Assembly: GCA_963779845.1 (NCBI GenBank)
Contig: CAVZZV010000001.1
Location: forward strand, 620,001 to 684,000
DNA: 64,000 nucleotides
From: CAVZZV01 sp963779845
GTDB taxonomy: Bacteria; Bacteroidota; Bacteroidia; Bacteroidales; GCA-2748055
Direction of reading: 5' to 3'
The stretch's first letter is position 1; each line of letters begins with the position of its first letter. Below the pieces are notes generated by a model. The model had not been told where the DNA came from and ran no database searches. It saw only the letters and a program-made list of their open reading frames with translations. Shown here in pieces: positions 38,926-47,475 of this stretch. The position numbers were made by a program, and so were the translations under genes.

Positions 38926-40971
38926 ATGAATAATTCTCTTGTAAACAAAGCCTCGGACAACATCCGTATCCTCGCTGCCTCCATGCCTGAAAAAGCCAAA
39001 TCGGGACATCCTGGTGGGGCCATGGGTGGTGCCGACTTTATTAATATTTTATATTCAGAATATCTGCAATTCGATCCCGGTAATATGGACTGGGCATTTA
39101 GAGACCGGTTTTTTCTCGATCCCGGACACATGTCGCCTATGCTTTATTCCATTCTCGCGATGTTTGGCAAATTTTCCATGGAAGAACTTAAAAATTTCAG
39201 GCAATGGGGGAGTCCCACCCCAGGCCACCCTGAACTGGATGTTGCACGAGGGATTGAAAATACCTCAGGGCCTTTGGGTCAGGGGCATACCATGGCCGTT
39301 GGGGCTGCTATTGCAGAAAGATTTTTGGTTAGCCGTTTCGGTGAATGGATGGCCCATAAAACCTTCACTTTTATTTCCGACGGGGGTGTACAGGAAGAAA
39401 TATCTCAGGGCGCAGGAAGAATTGCCGGCCATCTTGGTCTCAGCAATCTGATCATGTTCTATGATTCGAACGATATTCAGCTTTCTACAGAAACCAGTTC
39501 CGTAACTTCTGAAGACACGGCTGCAAAATACAAAGCCTGGGGTTGGAATGTCCAGACTATCAACGGTAATAATGTTTCCGAAATCAGGAAGGCACTTGAC
39601 AAGGCAATTAAAGAAGCTGAAAAACCCAGTCTGATTATTGGAAAGACCATCATGGGAAAAGGAGCCGTAAGTGCCAATGGCGATAGTTTCGAGCGTAAGG
39701 TATCCACCCATGGGATGCCACTTTCTGAAGCCGGAGCCTCGTATGAAAAAACGGTAGCCAATCTCGGAGGTGATCCGCAAAATGCTTTCACCATCTTCCC
39801 CGATGTTGCTGATTACTATAGAGAGATTATTGAAAAGAAAAAGAAAGAGGCGCGACTGAAAAAAGATGAACAGGCAAAATGGGAAGCTAAAAATCCTGAA
39901 TTGGCCGCTAAACTGAAAAAATTTCTCACCAATGAAATCCCGGCAATTGCCTATGAAAGTATCGAGCAAAAAGAGAATATCGCGACCCGGGCCGCATCAT
40001 CTGCTGTGCTTGCCTATTTTGCAAAGAATGTCGAAAACATGATCGTCACCTCGGCCGATCTTAGCAATTCGGATAAAACCGATGGATTTTTGAAGAATAC
40101 CAAGGCTTTTATAAAGGGTGATTTTTCAGGTGCTTTTCTTCAGGCCGGTGTGAGTGAGCTCACGATGGCGGCTATCTCTAACGGCTTGGCGCTCCATGGC
40201 GGGATTATTCCTGCTTGTGGCACTTTCTTTGTTTTTTCCGATTACATGAAACCCGCAGTGAGGCTTGCAGCGCTAATGGAGCTTCCGGTAAAATATATCT
40301 GGACCCATGATGCATTCAGGGTTGGGGAGGACGGCCCGACACACCAACCGGTAGAACAGGAAGCTCAGATACGCCTGATGGAGCACCTGAGAAACCATTC
40401 CGGAAAACGATCAGTGTTGGTACTTCGACCTGCCGACGCCCCGGAAACTTCAGTAGCCTGGAAGATGGCGCTGGAAAACATCACCTCTCCCACAGCTCTT
40501 TTGTTGTCAAGACAGAGCATCAAAAATCTTCTTCCTTTAATTAAGAACTCTAACCGTTTTAGCGATGCTCAGGGAGCCTTCAAAGGTGCTTATATTGTGA
40601 AGGCGACAGATTCGAATCCCGACCTTGTGCTTGTGGGCAATGGGTCTGAAGTAGCTACCCTGGTCGAAGGAGCGAATCTTCTGGAAGCAAAGCTTAATAT
40701 TGCCGTGAGGGTTGTATCTGCAATATCCGAAGGTTTGTTCAGGGATCAGGATCCCGCCTATCAGAGAGAAGTCCTGCCTCCCAATATTCCGACAATAGGA
40801 CTGACAGCCGGTCTGCCGGTAACACTCGCCGGACTTGTAGGCAATAAGGGCATGGTCATTGGGTTGGAGAGTTTTGGCTTCTCGGCACCATATAATGTCC
40901 TTGATGAAAAGCTGGGATATACTGCAGAAAATATTTTTCAACAGGCTAAGGTCTTTTTGGAGAAAAAATGA
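38926..40971 (+). CDS. tkt: Transketolase
   Basis: A 681-residue thiamine-diphosphate enzyme of the pentose phosphate pathway that moves two-carbon units between sugar phosphates. It shows KSGHPGGAMGGAD, the GPLGQGHTMAVGAAIAE segment, the cofactor-binding block from SDGGVQEE to FYDSNDIQL (S-D-G-G in place of the usual G-D-G), the pyrimidine-domain V-G-E-D-G-P-T-H-Q-P-V-E-Q, and a C-terminal domain. Length is standard. It shares a 4-base ATGA overlap with the VWA gene downstream, so the two are translated together. Confidence 0.95.
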   Translation: MNNSLVNKASDNIRILAASMPEKAKSGHPGGAMGGADFINILYSEYLQFDPGNMDWAFRDRFFLDPGHMSPMLYSILAMFGKFSMEELKNFRQWGSPTPGHPELDVARGIENTSGPLGQGHTMAVGAAIAERFLVSRFGEWMAHKTFTFISDGGVQEEISQGAGRIAGHLGLSNLIMFYDSNDIQLSTETSSVTSEDTAAKYKAWGWNVQTINGNNVSEIRKALDKAIKEAEKPSLIIGKTIMGKGAVSANGDSFERKVSTHGMPLSEAGASYEKTVANLGGDPQNAFTIFPDVADYYREIIEKKKKEARLKKDEQAKWEAKNPELAAKLKKFLTNEIPAIAYESIEQKENIATRAASSAVLAYFAKNVENMIVTSADLSNSDKTDGFLKNTKAFIKGDFSGAFLQAGVSELTMAAISNGLALHGGIIPACGTFFVFSDYMKPAVRLAALMELPVKYIWTHDAFRVGEDGPTHQPVEQEAQIRLMEHLRNHSGKRSVLVLRPADAPETSVAWKMALENITSPTALLLSRQSIKNLLPLIKNSNRFSDAQGAFKGAYIVKATDSNPDLVLVGNGSEVATLVEGANLLEAKLNIAVRVVSAISEGLFRDQDPAYQREVLPPNIPTIGLTAGLPVTLAGLVGNKGMVIGLESFGFSAPYNVLDEKLGYTAENIFQQAKVFLEKK

Positions 40972-42350
40972 AGCTATCAACCATTATCCAGGGAATAATA
41001 ATCCTGTTTTTTTTCATTCCTGTTCATTCCCAGGAAAGTAAACCTGTGAAACCGAATGAGATTACCAGGATCCTGTTTGTGTTCGATGCTTCGCAGAGCA
41101 TGTCGGGAACATGGGAAAGCGACGAGAAAATTAATATCGCACGCAAGATTCTTACAGAAATTGTCGACAGCCTTCAACAGGTCGACAATGTACAAATGGC
41201 ACTTAGGGTATACGGGCATCAGAGTCCGGTTCCCCCACAGGATTGCAATGACACCCGCCTCGAGGTTCCTTTTGCCCCGGGAAATGCGGCCCGGATAAGG
41301 CAAAAACTTCGCTTCATTACCCCAAAGGGAACAACCCCTATTGCCCACTCGCTGGCTATGGCTGCCAACGACTTTCCTGATTGTGGCAATTGCAGGAATA
41401 TCGTGGTCCTGATAACGGATGGAATTGAAGCATGCGACGGCGATCCCTGTGAAGTCTCCCTGGAATTACAAAAAAAGGGGATCGTTTTGAAACCATTTGT
41501 TATAGGAATTGGTATTGATCCGGGTTTCAGGGAAACATTCGATTGTGTTGGCTATTACTATAATGCCAAAGAGGAGAAAAATTTCAGAGAGACCCTGGGC
41601 TTCGTGATTACACAGGTACTGAACAAGACAACTGCACAGGTAAACCTGCTGGATGAAAATGGGCTTCCTACCGAAACAGATGTGAACATGACCTTTTATA
41701 ACCGTCTTTCAGGAAGGATCATGTACAATTATGTTCATACCATGAACCACCTTGGAAATCCCGACACACTGGAACTGGACCAACTGGTTACCTATAGCCT
41801 GCTCGTACATACCATTCCTCCGGTGAAACTTGACAGCTTCAGGATTACTGCCGGGAAACATACTATCATCCCGGTCAGCGCGCCACAAGGATACCTGGTA
41901 GTAAAACCAGTTAAAGGAAGGGAGTATGATGATCTGTATTATATTGTCAGGGAAAAAGAGAGTATGCAAACGTTGAATAACCAAAAAATAAAACTGGCCG
42001 AAAAATACCTCACCGGAAAATATGACATCGAAATTCCAACCATCCCCCGACTATATATTAACGATATTGAAATTCTTCAGAGCCATACCACCACGATTGA
42101 AATCCCACAACCAGGGGAGGTTTCTTTCAATATGAATCACACCGGTTATGGAAGCATCTTTTTACTCGATGGAAAAAATCAAAAAAAGGTATACAATTTA
42201 AATCCGGCGATAAGGCAACAAACCGTGTTATTGCAACCCGGATCATACAGAGTGGTCTTCCGACCGGGACAGGCGAGAATGACCTTATTTACTCTGGCCA
42301 GGGAGTTTGATGTGCGTTCAGGAGAGAGTGAAACTATTGACCTCTACTAA
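40968..42350 (+). CDS. Secreted von Willebrand factor A domain protein
   Basis: A 460-residue protein with a signal peptide (IIILFFFIPVHS, cleavage before Q). The VWA domain (about 30-215) has an intact metal-adhesion site: D-A-S-Q-S, Thr in KGTTPIAHS, and Asp in VLITDGIEACD. Cys pairs (D-C-G-N-C and C-D-G-D-P-C) suggest disulfides. The remaining 240 residues are beta-rich repeats of about 80-90 residues, with L-x-P-G-S-Y-R-V-V-F-R-P-G near the end, resembling carboxypeptidase-regulatory or PEGA-like modules. Function unknown; probably periplasmic protein binding. Its overlap with tkt looks like operon packing rather than a functional link. Confidence 0.85.
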   Translation: MKLSTIIQGIIILFFFIPVHSQESKPVKPNEITRILFVFDASQSMSGTWESDEKINIARKILTEIVDSLQQVDNVQMALRVYGHQSPVPPQDCNDTRLEVPFAPGNAARIRQKLRFITPKGTTPIAHSLAMAANDFPDCGNCRNIVVLITDGIEACDGDPCEVSLELQKKGIVLKPFVIGIGIDPGFRETFDCVGYYYNAKEEKNFRETLGFVITQVLNKTTAQVNLLDENGLPTETDVNMTFYNRLSGRIMYNYVHTMNHLGNPDTLELDQLVTYSLLVHTIPPVKLDSFRITAGKHTIIPVSAPQGYLVVKPVKGREYDDLYYIVREKESMQTLNNQKIKLAEKYLTGKYDIEIPTIPRLYINDIEILQSHTTTIEIPQPGEVSFNMNHTGYGSIFLLDGKNQKKVYNLNPAIRQQTVLLQPGSYRVVFRPGQARMTLFTLAREFDVRSGESETIDLY

Positions 42351-42355
42351 TTTTG
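42348..42355 (+). promoter_or_regulatory. Candidate -7 element for the ECF sigma operon
   Basis: TAATTTTG matches TAnnTTTG and overlaps the stop codon of the VWA gene, 70 bp before the sigma factor ATG. No -33 element at the usual spacing. Confidence 0.3.
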
Positions 42356-42424
42356 CACTATAAAGGATGAGGAGTTTAAACCTTTCCTGGCATTTCATCT
42401 CTAAGCTTAAATCACAGAAGGCCA

Positions 42425-42973
42425 ATGGAGGAAAATTCAGATATTAATCTTATCGAACTATTTCAACAGGATGGGGAAGCCGAAAAAGCCTTCAGCATGA
42501 TCGTTGAGAAATATAAGGAGCGAATATACTGGCACATACGCAGAATGGTAATCCATCATGAGGATGCCGATGATATTTTGCAGGAAGTATTTATTATTAT
42601 ATGGAGAAAACTCAAGGATTTCAGGGGCGAATCATCCCTGTATACCTGGATTTACAGAATTGCCAGCAATGAGTGCCTGAGTTTTCTTCATAAAAAAAGT
42701 GCAAGAAGTCTTATTCCACTGGATAAAAAAGGAAATTCCATAGTCAATTCTCTCGAGTCGGATGCATATTTTGATGGCAATGAGATTCAAAGAAGGCTCG
42801 TGGCTGCCGTCGCCAGCCTTCCTGAGAAACAAAAACTTGTCTTCAATCTGAAATATTACGAAGAAATGAAATATGAAGAAATATCGGAAATCTCAGGAAC
42901 CAGTATAGGTGCTTTAAAAGCCTCCTACCATCATGCAGTAAAAAAAATAGAGGAATTTATAAAAGGCGATTAA
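42425..42973 (+). CDS. ECF-family RNA polymerase sigma factor
   Basis: A 182-residue protein with region 2 (about 20-90, D-A-D-D-I-L-Q-E-V-F-I-I-I-W and S-S-L-Y-T-W-I-Y-R-I-A) and region 4 (about 125-180, L-P-E-K-Q-K-L-V-F-N-L-K-Y-Y-E-E-M-K-Y-E-E-I-S then G-A-L-K-A-S-Y-H-H-A). No extra C-terminal domain. Family knowledge: directs transcription of a small regulon in response to envelope signals. The next two genes look like its regulators. Confidence 0.94.
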   Translation: MEENSDINLIELFQQDGEAEKAFSMIVEKYKERIYWHIRRMVIHHEDADDILQEVFIIIWRKLKDFRGESSLYTWIYRIASNECLSFLHKKSARSLIPLDKKGNSIVNSLESDAYFDGNEIQRRLVAAVASLPEKQKLVFNLKYYEEMKYEEISEISGTSIGALKASYHHAVKKIEEFIKGD

Positions 42974-43011
42974 ACCATATTGGAAAATTTGAATCAAAGG
43001 AATATAAAAAC

Positions 43012-43446
43012 ATGGAAAACAAGAATAAACATAGGATCCGGCTGGAAGATGTGCCCCGGGAAAATAATTTTAAGGTGCCGGAGGGGTATTTTGAAAATTT
43101 TACTTCTCTACTGAACAAACGGCTGAAGGAGGGAGAGGAGGGAAAATCCCCCACCCGCCGTAGTTTTTCCGGTTCCCGTTCCATTTTAGGCCTGGCTGCA
43201 GGATTAGCTTTCCTTGCTCTGGTTTCCTTCACACTTATCAGGTTTATCCTTAACCAGAATGATAATTCGGGCTCACCGGTCATTGCCTCCAACGACAGTA
43301 TACAACCCAAGGATTATTCCAACCTGGGAAGTCCCGGAGATCCGTCAACAGAGCAGATACAGGATGAGGTCTTTTACACAGATTACATGATAGATTACCT
43401 GGTCGCTGAGGATATAGATATAGGTCTTATTGCTGAAGAACTTTAA
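43012..43446 (+). CDS. Putative anti-sigma-like membrane protein
   Basis: A 144-residue protein with an N-terminal cytoplasmic stretch carrying FKVPEGYFENFTSLLNKRL, a pattern I know from small proteins downstream of ECF sigma genes in Bacteroidota. It has one membrane helix (about 57-79) and an acidic periplasmic tail. No zinc-type anti-sigma His/Cys motif is present. Position, 38 bp after the sigma gene, suggests it holds the sigma factor at the membrane; this is inference. Confidence 0.65.
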   Translation: MENKNKHRIRLEDVPRENNFKVPEGYFENFTSLLNKRLKEGEEGKSPTRRSFSGSRSILGLAAGLAFLALVSFTLIRFILNQNDNSGSPVIASNDSIQPKDYSNLGSPGDPSTEQIQDEVFYTDYMIDYLVAEDIDIGLIAEEL

Positions 43447-43458
43447 AATTATTCCATT

Positions 43459-43947
43459 ATGAAGAAATCCCTGATAAAAACAGACTTCTTTATTGTATTC
43501 ATTCTAACAGGATGGTTATGGCCTCAAATGATGCAGGCCCAGCCAATGACGATGGAAGAAAGGCTTATCGCACAGCGTGAAGCATTCTTCACGGAACGCC
43601 TTAAACTTAACCCAACGGAAACAGAAGCCTTTTGGCCGGCCTATAATGATTACCTGTACAGAAAAGACCGGTTAACAAATGAAAGCAGGAACCAATGCCG
43701 CTACATTTACAGGAATTTTGATAACACTACCGATCAGGAAATCAGTGAGTCTTTAAAAAAATATATCCTTCTCCAGGATCAGGAACATGAACTTTTCCTG
43801 GAATACAACAAAAAATTTCTTGAGATCCTTCCCGAAAAGAAAGTGCTGCTCTTGTATATTACCGAAGAACAATTCAAACAACATTTGTTGCGTGAGATTA
43901 GGGGAAGGGGCCCTGGCGGGGGGCAGGGAAGAATGGGAGGGAGATAA
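43459..43947 (+). CDS. Spy/CpxP-like periplasmic protein, putative sensor for the ECF sigma system
   Basis: A 162-residue protein with a signal peptide (FFIVFILTGWLWPQMMQAQ). The mature part is helical and charged, with M-T-M-E-E-R-L-I-A-Q-R-E-A-F-F-T-E-R-L-K-L-N-P-T-E-T-E-A-F-W-P-A-Y-N as in Bacteroidota proteins called sensor of ECF-type sigma factor. It ends in a Gly/Arg-rich tail. Family knowledge: Spy/CpxP proteins bind unfolded envelope proteins. Located 12 bp after the anti-sigma-like gene, it completes a sigma/anti-sigma/sensor trio. Confidence 0.75.
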   Translation: MKKSLIKTDFFIVFILTGWLWPQMMQAQPMTMEERLIAQREAFFTERLKLNPTETEAFWPAYNDYLYRKDRLTNESRNQCRYIYRNFDNTTDQEISESLKKYILLQDQEHELFLEYNKKFLEILPEKKVLLLYITEEQFKQHLLREIRGRGPGGGQGRMGGR

Positions 43948-43981
43948 AAGTGATGCGTTATGACGAGTCAACTTTCAACCT

Positions 43982-45355
43982 CTAATGTCTGATCTCCCAT
44001 TTCCCGATTATTTCCTTAATCGTCATATTTTCCTGGGATCCTGTAATCATATTTTTTAACGAAATTATTCCTTCGTTCATCTCATTTTCGCCAACAATTG
44101 CCACAAAGGGAATATTGTTGCTATTGGCATAATTCATCTGCTTGCTTATTTTGACAGGATCAGGATATAAAATGGTATTGATGCCGGAGTCGCGCACTTG
44201 ATTAAGCAATGGCAAAATATGAAATATAACCTTTTCACCGAAATTAATGAACATCACTTTCACCGAATTAAAATGGTCCTCGGAAAATAAATTCAGATTT
44301 TGCATTACATCATAGATACGATCGGCACCAAAAGAGATTCCCACTCCGGAAGTTCCCGACAGGCCGAAAACCCCAGTTAAATCATCATATCTTCCCCCAC
44401 CGCAAATACTTCCCATCTCTGTCTCTGTGGCTTTAACTTCAATTATGGCACCCGTATAATAATTCAATCCGCGGGCTAACGAGAGATTAAAAAATAACCG
44501 GCTGGAAATGCCAAATTGATGGGCAAGCCTAAAAATAAGTTCCAACTCGGCTATCCCCTTCAATCCTGTTTCTGAATCCGAAAGAAAACCTTTAAGAAAG
44601 GAAATTTTCTCTTCCAGCTCTCCCATAAAGTCAAACAATGGAAATAGTTTCTCGATTGAGACCTGATCTAAGCCCCGATCCCTTAATTCAGCAATTACAT
44701 TTTCTTTCCCTGTTTTTTCAAGCTTATCGAGGGCGATAGTCAAATCTGTCAGTTTGTCAACATGCCCGATGACCTCAGCAATGCCGGCAAGGATTTTTCG
44801 GTTGTTAATCTGGATTTCAACCTTTATATTCAATTTTTCAAAAACCCGGTCTATAATGCTGATAAGTTCAGCCTCATTCAAAAAGGAATTACTGCCAATG
44901 ACATCCGCATCGCACTGATAAAATTCCCTGTACCTTCCCCTTTGAGGCCGGTCTGCTCTCCATACCGGCTGGATCTGGTACCTTTTAAATGGGAAAATCA
45001 ATTCATTACGGTGCTGCACAACAAAACGGGCAAAGGGGACAGTTAGGTCATATCGCAGACCCCTGTCGCATATCTGCTCCGCCAATGTCGGGGAATCTTT
45101 GGCGTGAAGCAATGCCTCGTCAGCTTTCGAAAGAAAGTCTCCCGAATTGAGAATCCGGAACAAAAGTTTATCCCCTTCTTCCCCATATTTGCCCGTAAGG
45201 GTGGATAAATTTTCCATTGCCGGCGTTTCAATCGGTAAATATCCGTACAGTTGAAAAACTTCCCTTATAGTATAAAATATATGATTCCTGCGCAGCATTT
45301 CACCCGGGGTGAAGTCACGGGTCCCTTTTGGAACAGAAGGTTTGGATGAAGCCAT
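43982..45355 (-). CDS. hisS: Histidine--tRNA ligase
   Basis: A 457-residue class II synthetase. It shows motif 2-like LRYDLTVPFARFV, the histidine-specific R-G-L-N-Y-Y-T-G-A-I-I-E and GGGRYDDL, and a C-terminal anticodon-binding domain (about 355-455). I chose the ATG at 45355 because M-A-S-S-K-P-S-V-P-K-G-T-R-D-F fits the family start; the 19 extra codons upstream (to 45412) do not resemble it. It attaches histidine to tRNA-His in the cytosol. Confidence 0.96.
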   Translation of the reverse strand: MASSKPSVPKGTRDFTPGEMLRRNHIFYTIREVFQLYGYLPIETPAMENLSTLTGKYGEEGDKLLFRILNSGDFLSKADEALLHAKDSPTLAEQICDRGLRYDLTVPFARFVVQHRNELIFPFKRYQIQPVWRADRPQRGRYREFYQCDADVIGSNSFLNEAELISIIDRVFEKLNIKVEIQINNRKILAGIAEVIGHVDKLTDLTIALDKLEKTGKENVIAELRDRGLDQVSIEKLFPLFDFMGELEEKISFLKGFLSDSETGLKGIAELELIFRLAHQFGISSRLFFNLSLARGLNYYTGAIIEVKATETEMGSICGGGRYDDLTGVFGLSGTSGVGISFGADRIYDVMQNLNLFSEDHFNSVKVMFINFGEKVIFHILPLLNQVRDSGINTILYPDPVKISKQMNYANSNNIPFVAIVGENEMNEGIISLKNMITGSQENMTIKEIIGKWEIRH

Positions 45356-45436
45356 GTTCTTCTTTAGATATTTGAAAATAAAATTATTGTTTTGTGAAAT
45401 GAAGGAGCTCATTAACCCGGGTATTCCACAATCTTG

Positions 45437-46285
45437 CTATCTGGCAAGTTTCCGAAAGTCCGATTCAAGAAAACCGTCAGGATGTTTATCGTTCACCATG
45501 TGATAATCGAAATAATAAAACTTGGCATCTTCCGCACCAATCAGTATTTTATAGCACCTTGCCTTTTGCTTCTTACCCTCAGGGCCAACTTTATGAAGAA
45601 ATACGATATCTTCATCACCCTGCATAATTGCCTCCCGAACATCTTCCCGGCTTACAATTTTAAATTTATAGGGATAGTACTGTTTAATTCGTGCGGCCGT
45701 ACCCACTTCTTTTGATAATTCCTCTTCAATAAGATAAAGGGTCTTCTGATGAAGATCCTGAATATTGTCATTATAATGTTTGAATACATTGATGGAAATG
45801 TATTCCGGATGTTTTCGCAAAAGATTTACATGATTTTGGATAAACCTAACAATAGTACCAAGTTTATAAATATAATTCTCCGGATCAACCCCAAAATAAC
45901 CTAGAGGTACGGATACAATATCGCGTAAATCGTCCATGGTCAGGTTAGGGCCACCCAAAGAAAGATGAAGGAAAACATACCTGGAATCTGTTCTATCTTT
46001 TTCAAAACTGACCAATGAAGTATAAAGGAAAGAAAAATCCTCATTTGAGGATAGGCGGTTGAAATCGTCTGTTTTGATGAACTCATATTCTGTAAGTCCC
46101 CAGAGTTTCTCCATGACTTCCTTTATTTCGAAATTGAAATCCGACATGGGGCTTTCTTCCAGGACAACATAGGTTTTGGTGGTCAGTAAATGATCCAGAT
46201 CGGCTTGAGTCGGAACATATTCCTGTTGGGCTTTTATCCCAATAAAACCGCCAAAAAAAATGGAAAGAAAAAGAATTTTTTTCAT
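45437..46285 (-). CDS. Hypothetical exported protein
   Basis: A 282-residue protein with a signal peptide (ILFLSIFFGGFIGIKAQ). I do not recognise the family. The mature part is mixed alpha/beta with a stretch T-Y-V-V-L-E-E-S-P-M-S-D-F-N and later I-V-F-L-H-K-V-G-P-E-G, K-A-R-C-Y-K-I-L-I-G-A-E-D-A-K-F-Y-Y-F-D-Y-H. No lipobox, no sorting tail, single Cys. It is separated by 165 bp from the next leftward gene, another unknown exported protein. Confidence 0.75.
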   Translation of the reverse strand: MKKILFLSIFFGGFIGIKAQQEYVPTQADLDHLLTTKTYVVLEESPMSDFNFEIKEVMEKLWGLTEYEFIKTDDFNRLSSNEDFSFLYTSLVSFEKDRTDSRYVFLHLSLGGPNLTMDDLRDIVSVPLGYFGVDPENYIYKLGTIVRFIQNHVNLLRKHPEYISINVFKHYNDNIQDLHQKTLYLIEEELSKEVGTAARIKQYYPYKFKIVSREDVREAIMQGDEDIVFLHKVGPEGKKQKARCYKILIGAEDAKFYYFDYHMVNDKHPDGFLESDFRKLAR

Positions 46286-46450
46286 AAACCAGTATAATAA
46301 TATATTTTAATCAATTCAGTTTTGCCTGTTTTCCCTGATGGCATCTCTCTGGTCCCCGCTTCGGGACGTATGATATTCAATTAATATCTTAGGTATTACC
46401 ACACAGCCTGTTCTTTTCTGCCTTTTAAAATTTTCGTTTTTTAAGGAATT

Positions 46451-47155
46451 CTATTTTGTTGACGGAAAATACAACGGATTTCTTTCATTGAACTTACGAA
46501 TATAGAGGAATTTTAATTGCTTTTGCTTCCTTTTTTTCAAAGCAGCAAATTCATCATGCAATTCCGGATCCTGCATAAGGAGGACTTCAATACTTTTTAC
46601 GTCATAATCCATCACCTTGCCCGTTTCAAAATCGATTAGAAATTGTTTCATCTCTGAATTCCGGGTTGACCGGGGCATGGACATATAGGGATTGTAATAG
46701 TAGGGATTGTAGTAAGAGTAAGGGTCATAATACCGTGTGTCATAGGTAGTGATGTTAGCCACGAAGTGGCAGATACTCCCGACAATAGTAACCCTGCTGA
46801 ACCCTTCACTTAAACGAATATAAAGGATGCCATTCCGGCTAAAACCCCAGATATTGCTAACCGCCACCTCCTGACGGATGCCATTTTCATCGAAAAAATA
46901 TAATTTTTTCTCCGCGAGAAGATTATTATAGAAATCAGGATCGGTATGATCATAATTGGTAATTATACGTGCATATGGGAGAGCATGGTTGGTCTTTACC
47001 TGCTGAAAGTTCAGGAATATACCATCGTTAAATTCAAAATCCGGCGTATATTGCACCATTCCATTTTCGCTATCCTGAGAAAAGGCATTCGATGCAACAA
47101 CTACAATGACCAGAAAAGCTATAAAAGCTCTTACAAATCTTATTATTGAAACCAT
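46451..47155 (-). CDS. Hypothetical exported protein with a Tyr/Pro-rich segment
   Basis: A 234-residue protein with a signal peptide (FIAFLVIVVVASNAFSQ). The family is unknown to me. About residues 140-157 are a Tyr/Pro/Asn-rich repeat (Y-Y-D-P-Y-S-Y-Y-N-P-Y-Y-Y-N-P-Y), and the C-terminal 60 residues are charged and basic, ending K-F-N-E-R-N-P-L-Y-F-P-S-T-K. Family and partner unknown; probably periplasmic or surface-exposed. Confidence 0.75.
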   Translation of the reverse strand: MVSIIRFVRAFIAFLVIVVVASNAFSQDSENGMVQYTPDFEFNDGIFLNFQQVKTNHALPYARIITNYDHTDPDFYNNLLAEKKLYFFDENGIRQEVAVSNIWGFSRNGILYIRLSEGFSRVTIVGSICHFVANITTYDTRYYDPYSYYNPYYYNPYMSMPRSTRNSEMKQFLIDFETGKVMDYDVKSIEVLLMQDPELHDEFAALKKRKQKQLKFLYIRKFNERNPLYFPSTK

Positions 47156-47475
47156 TTACAAACCTGTTTTATGAGGGTAAAATTATTATTTATGTTAAAT
47201 AAACAAAAGCTTTCTATCATAAATTGTGCCGTCATCTAAATTTTTTATAACTTTAAATCATAGACTTATCCTTCAGAAATCAAGGTCCGGGTTTTGTGCC
47301 TTCTTCAAATTATTTGCTTATATAGTATATTTTATCGGGTTTCTACAATATAACCTGTCATTCAGTATTTCCGGGTTTTTCCACAACTTTTTATAGAATT
47401 TGACGTATATAAATCGATAATTTGCTCACTCTTATTCAAAAGTGTTTAAAAGTTGATTCCCAGAAAAGGATAATT
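47156..47475. other. Divergent intergenic region upstream of the hybrid kinase gene
   Basis: These 320 AT-rich bp should hold promoters for both flanking genes. I see only near-matches (TAGAATTTG and TAATTTTA with wrong spacing or last base). A frame extending the kinase upstream to a TTG at 47422 has no family support. Confidence 0.4.

Noticed and set aside
39265..39969. 234-codon leftward open frame inside transketolase
   Set aside because: Antisense to conserved transketolase sequence, no signal or domain of its own.
45356..45412. N-terminal extension of HisS to the ATG at 45412
   Set aside because: The 19 extra residues do not resemble any HisS start; M-A-S-S-K-P at 45355 does.
46352..46367. 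GTCCC-CGCTTC-GGGAC hairpin downstream of the Tyr/Pro-rich protein gene
   Set aside because: Short stem and no T run on either strand, so I did not call a terminator. A similar weak GGGAC/GTCCC pair lies at 15897-15915; two copies are too few to call a dispersed repeat family.
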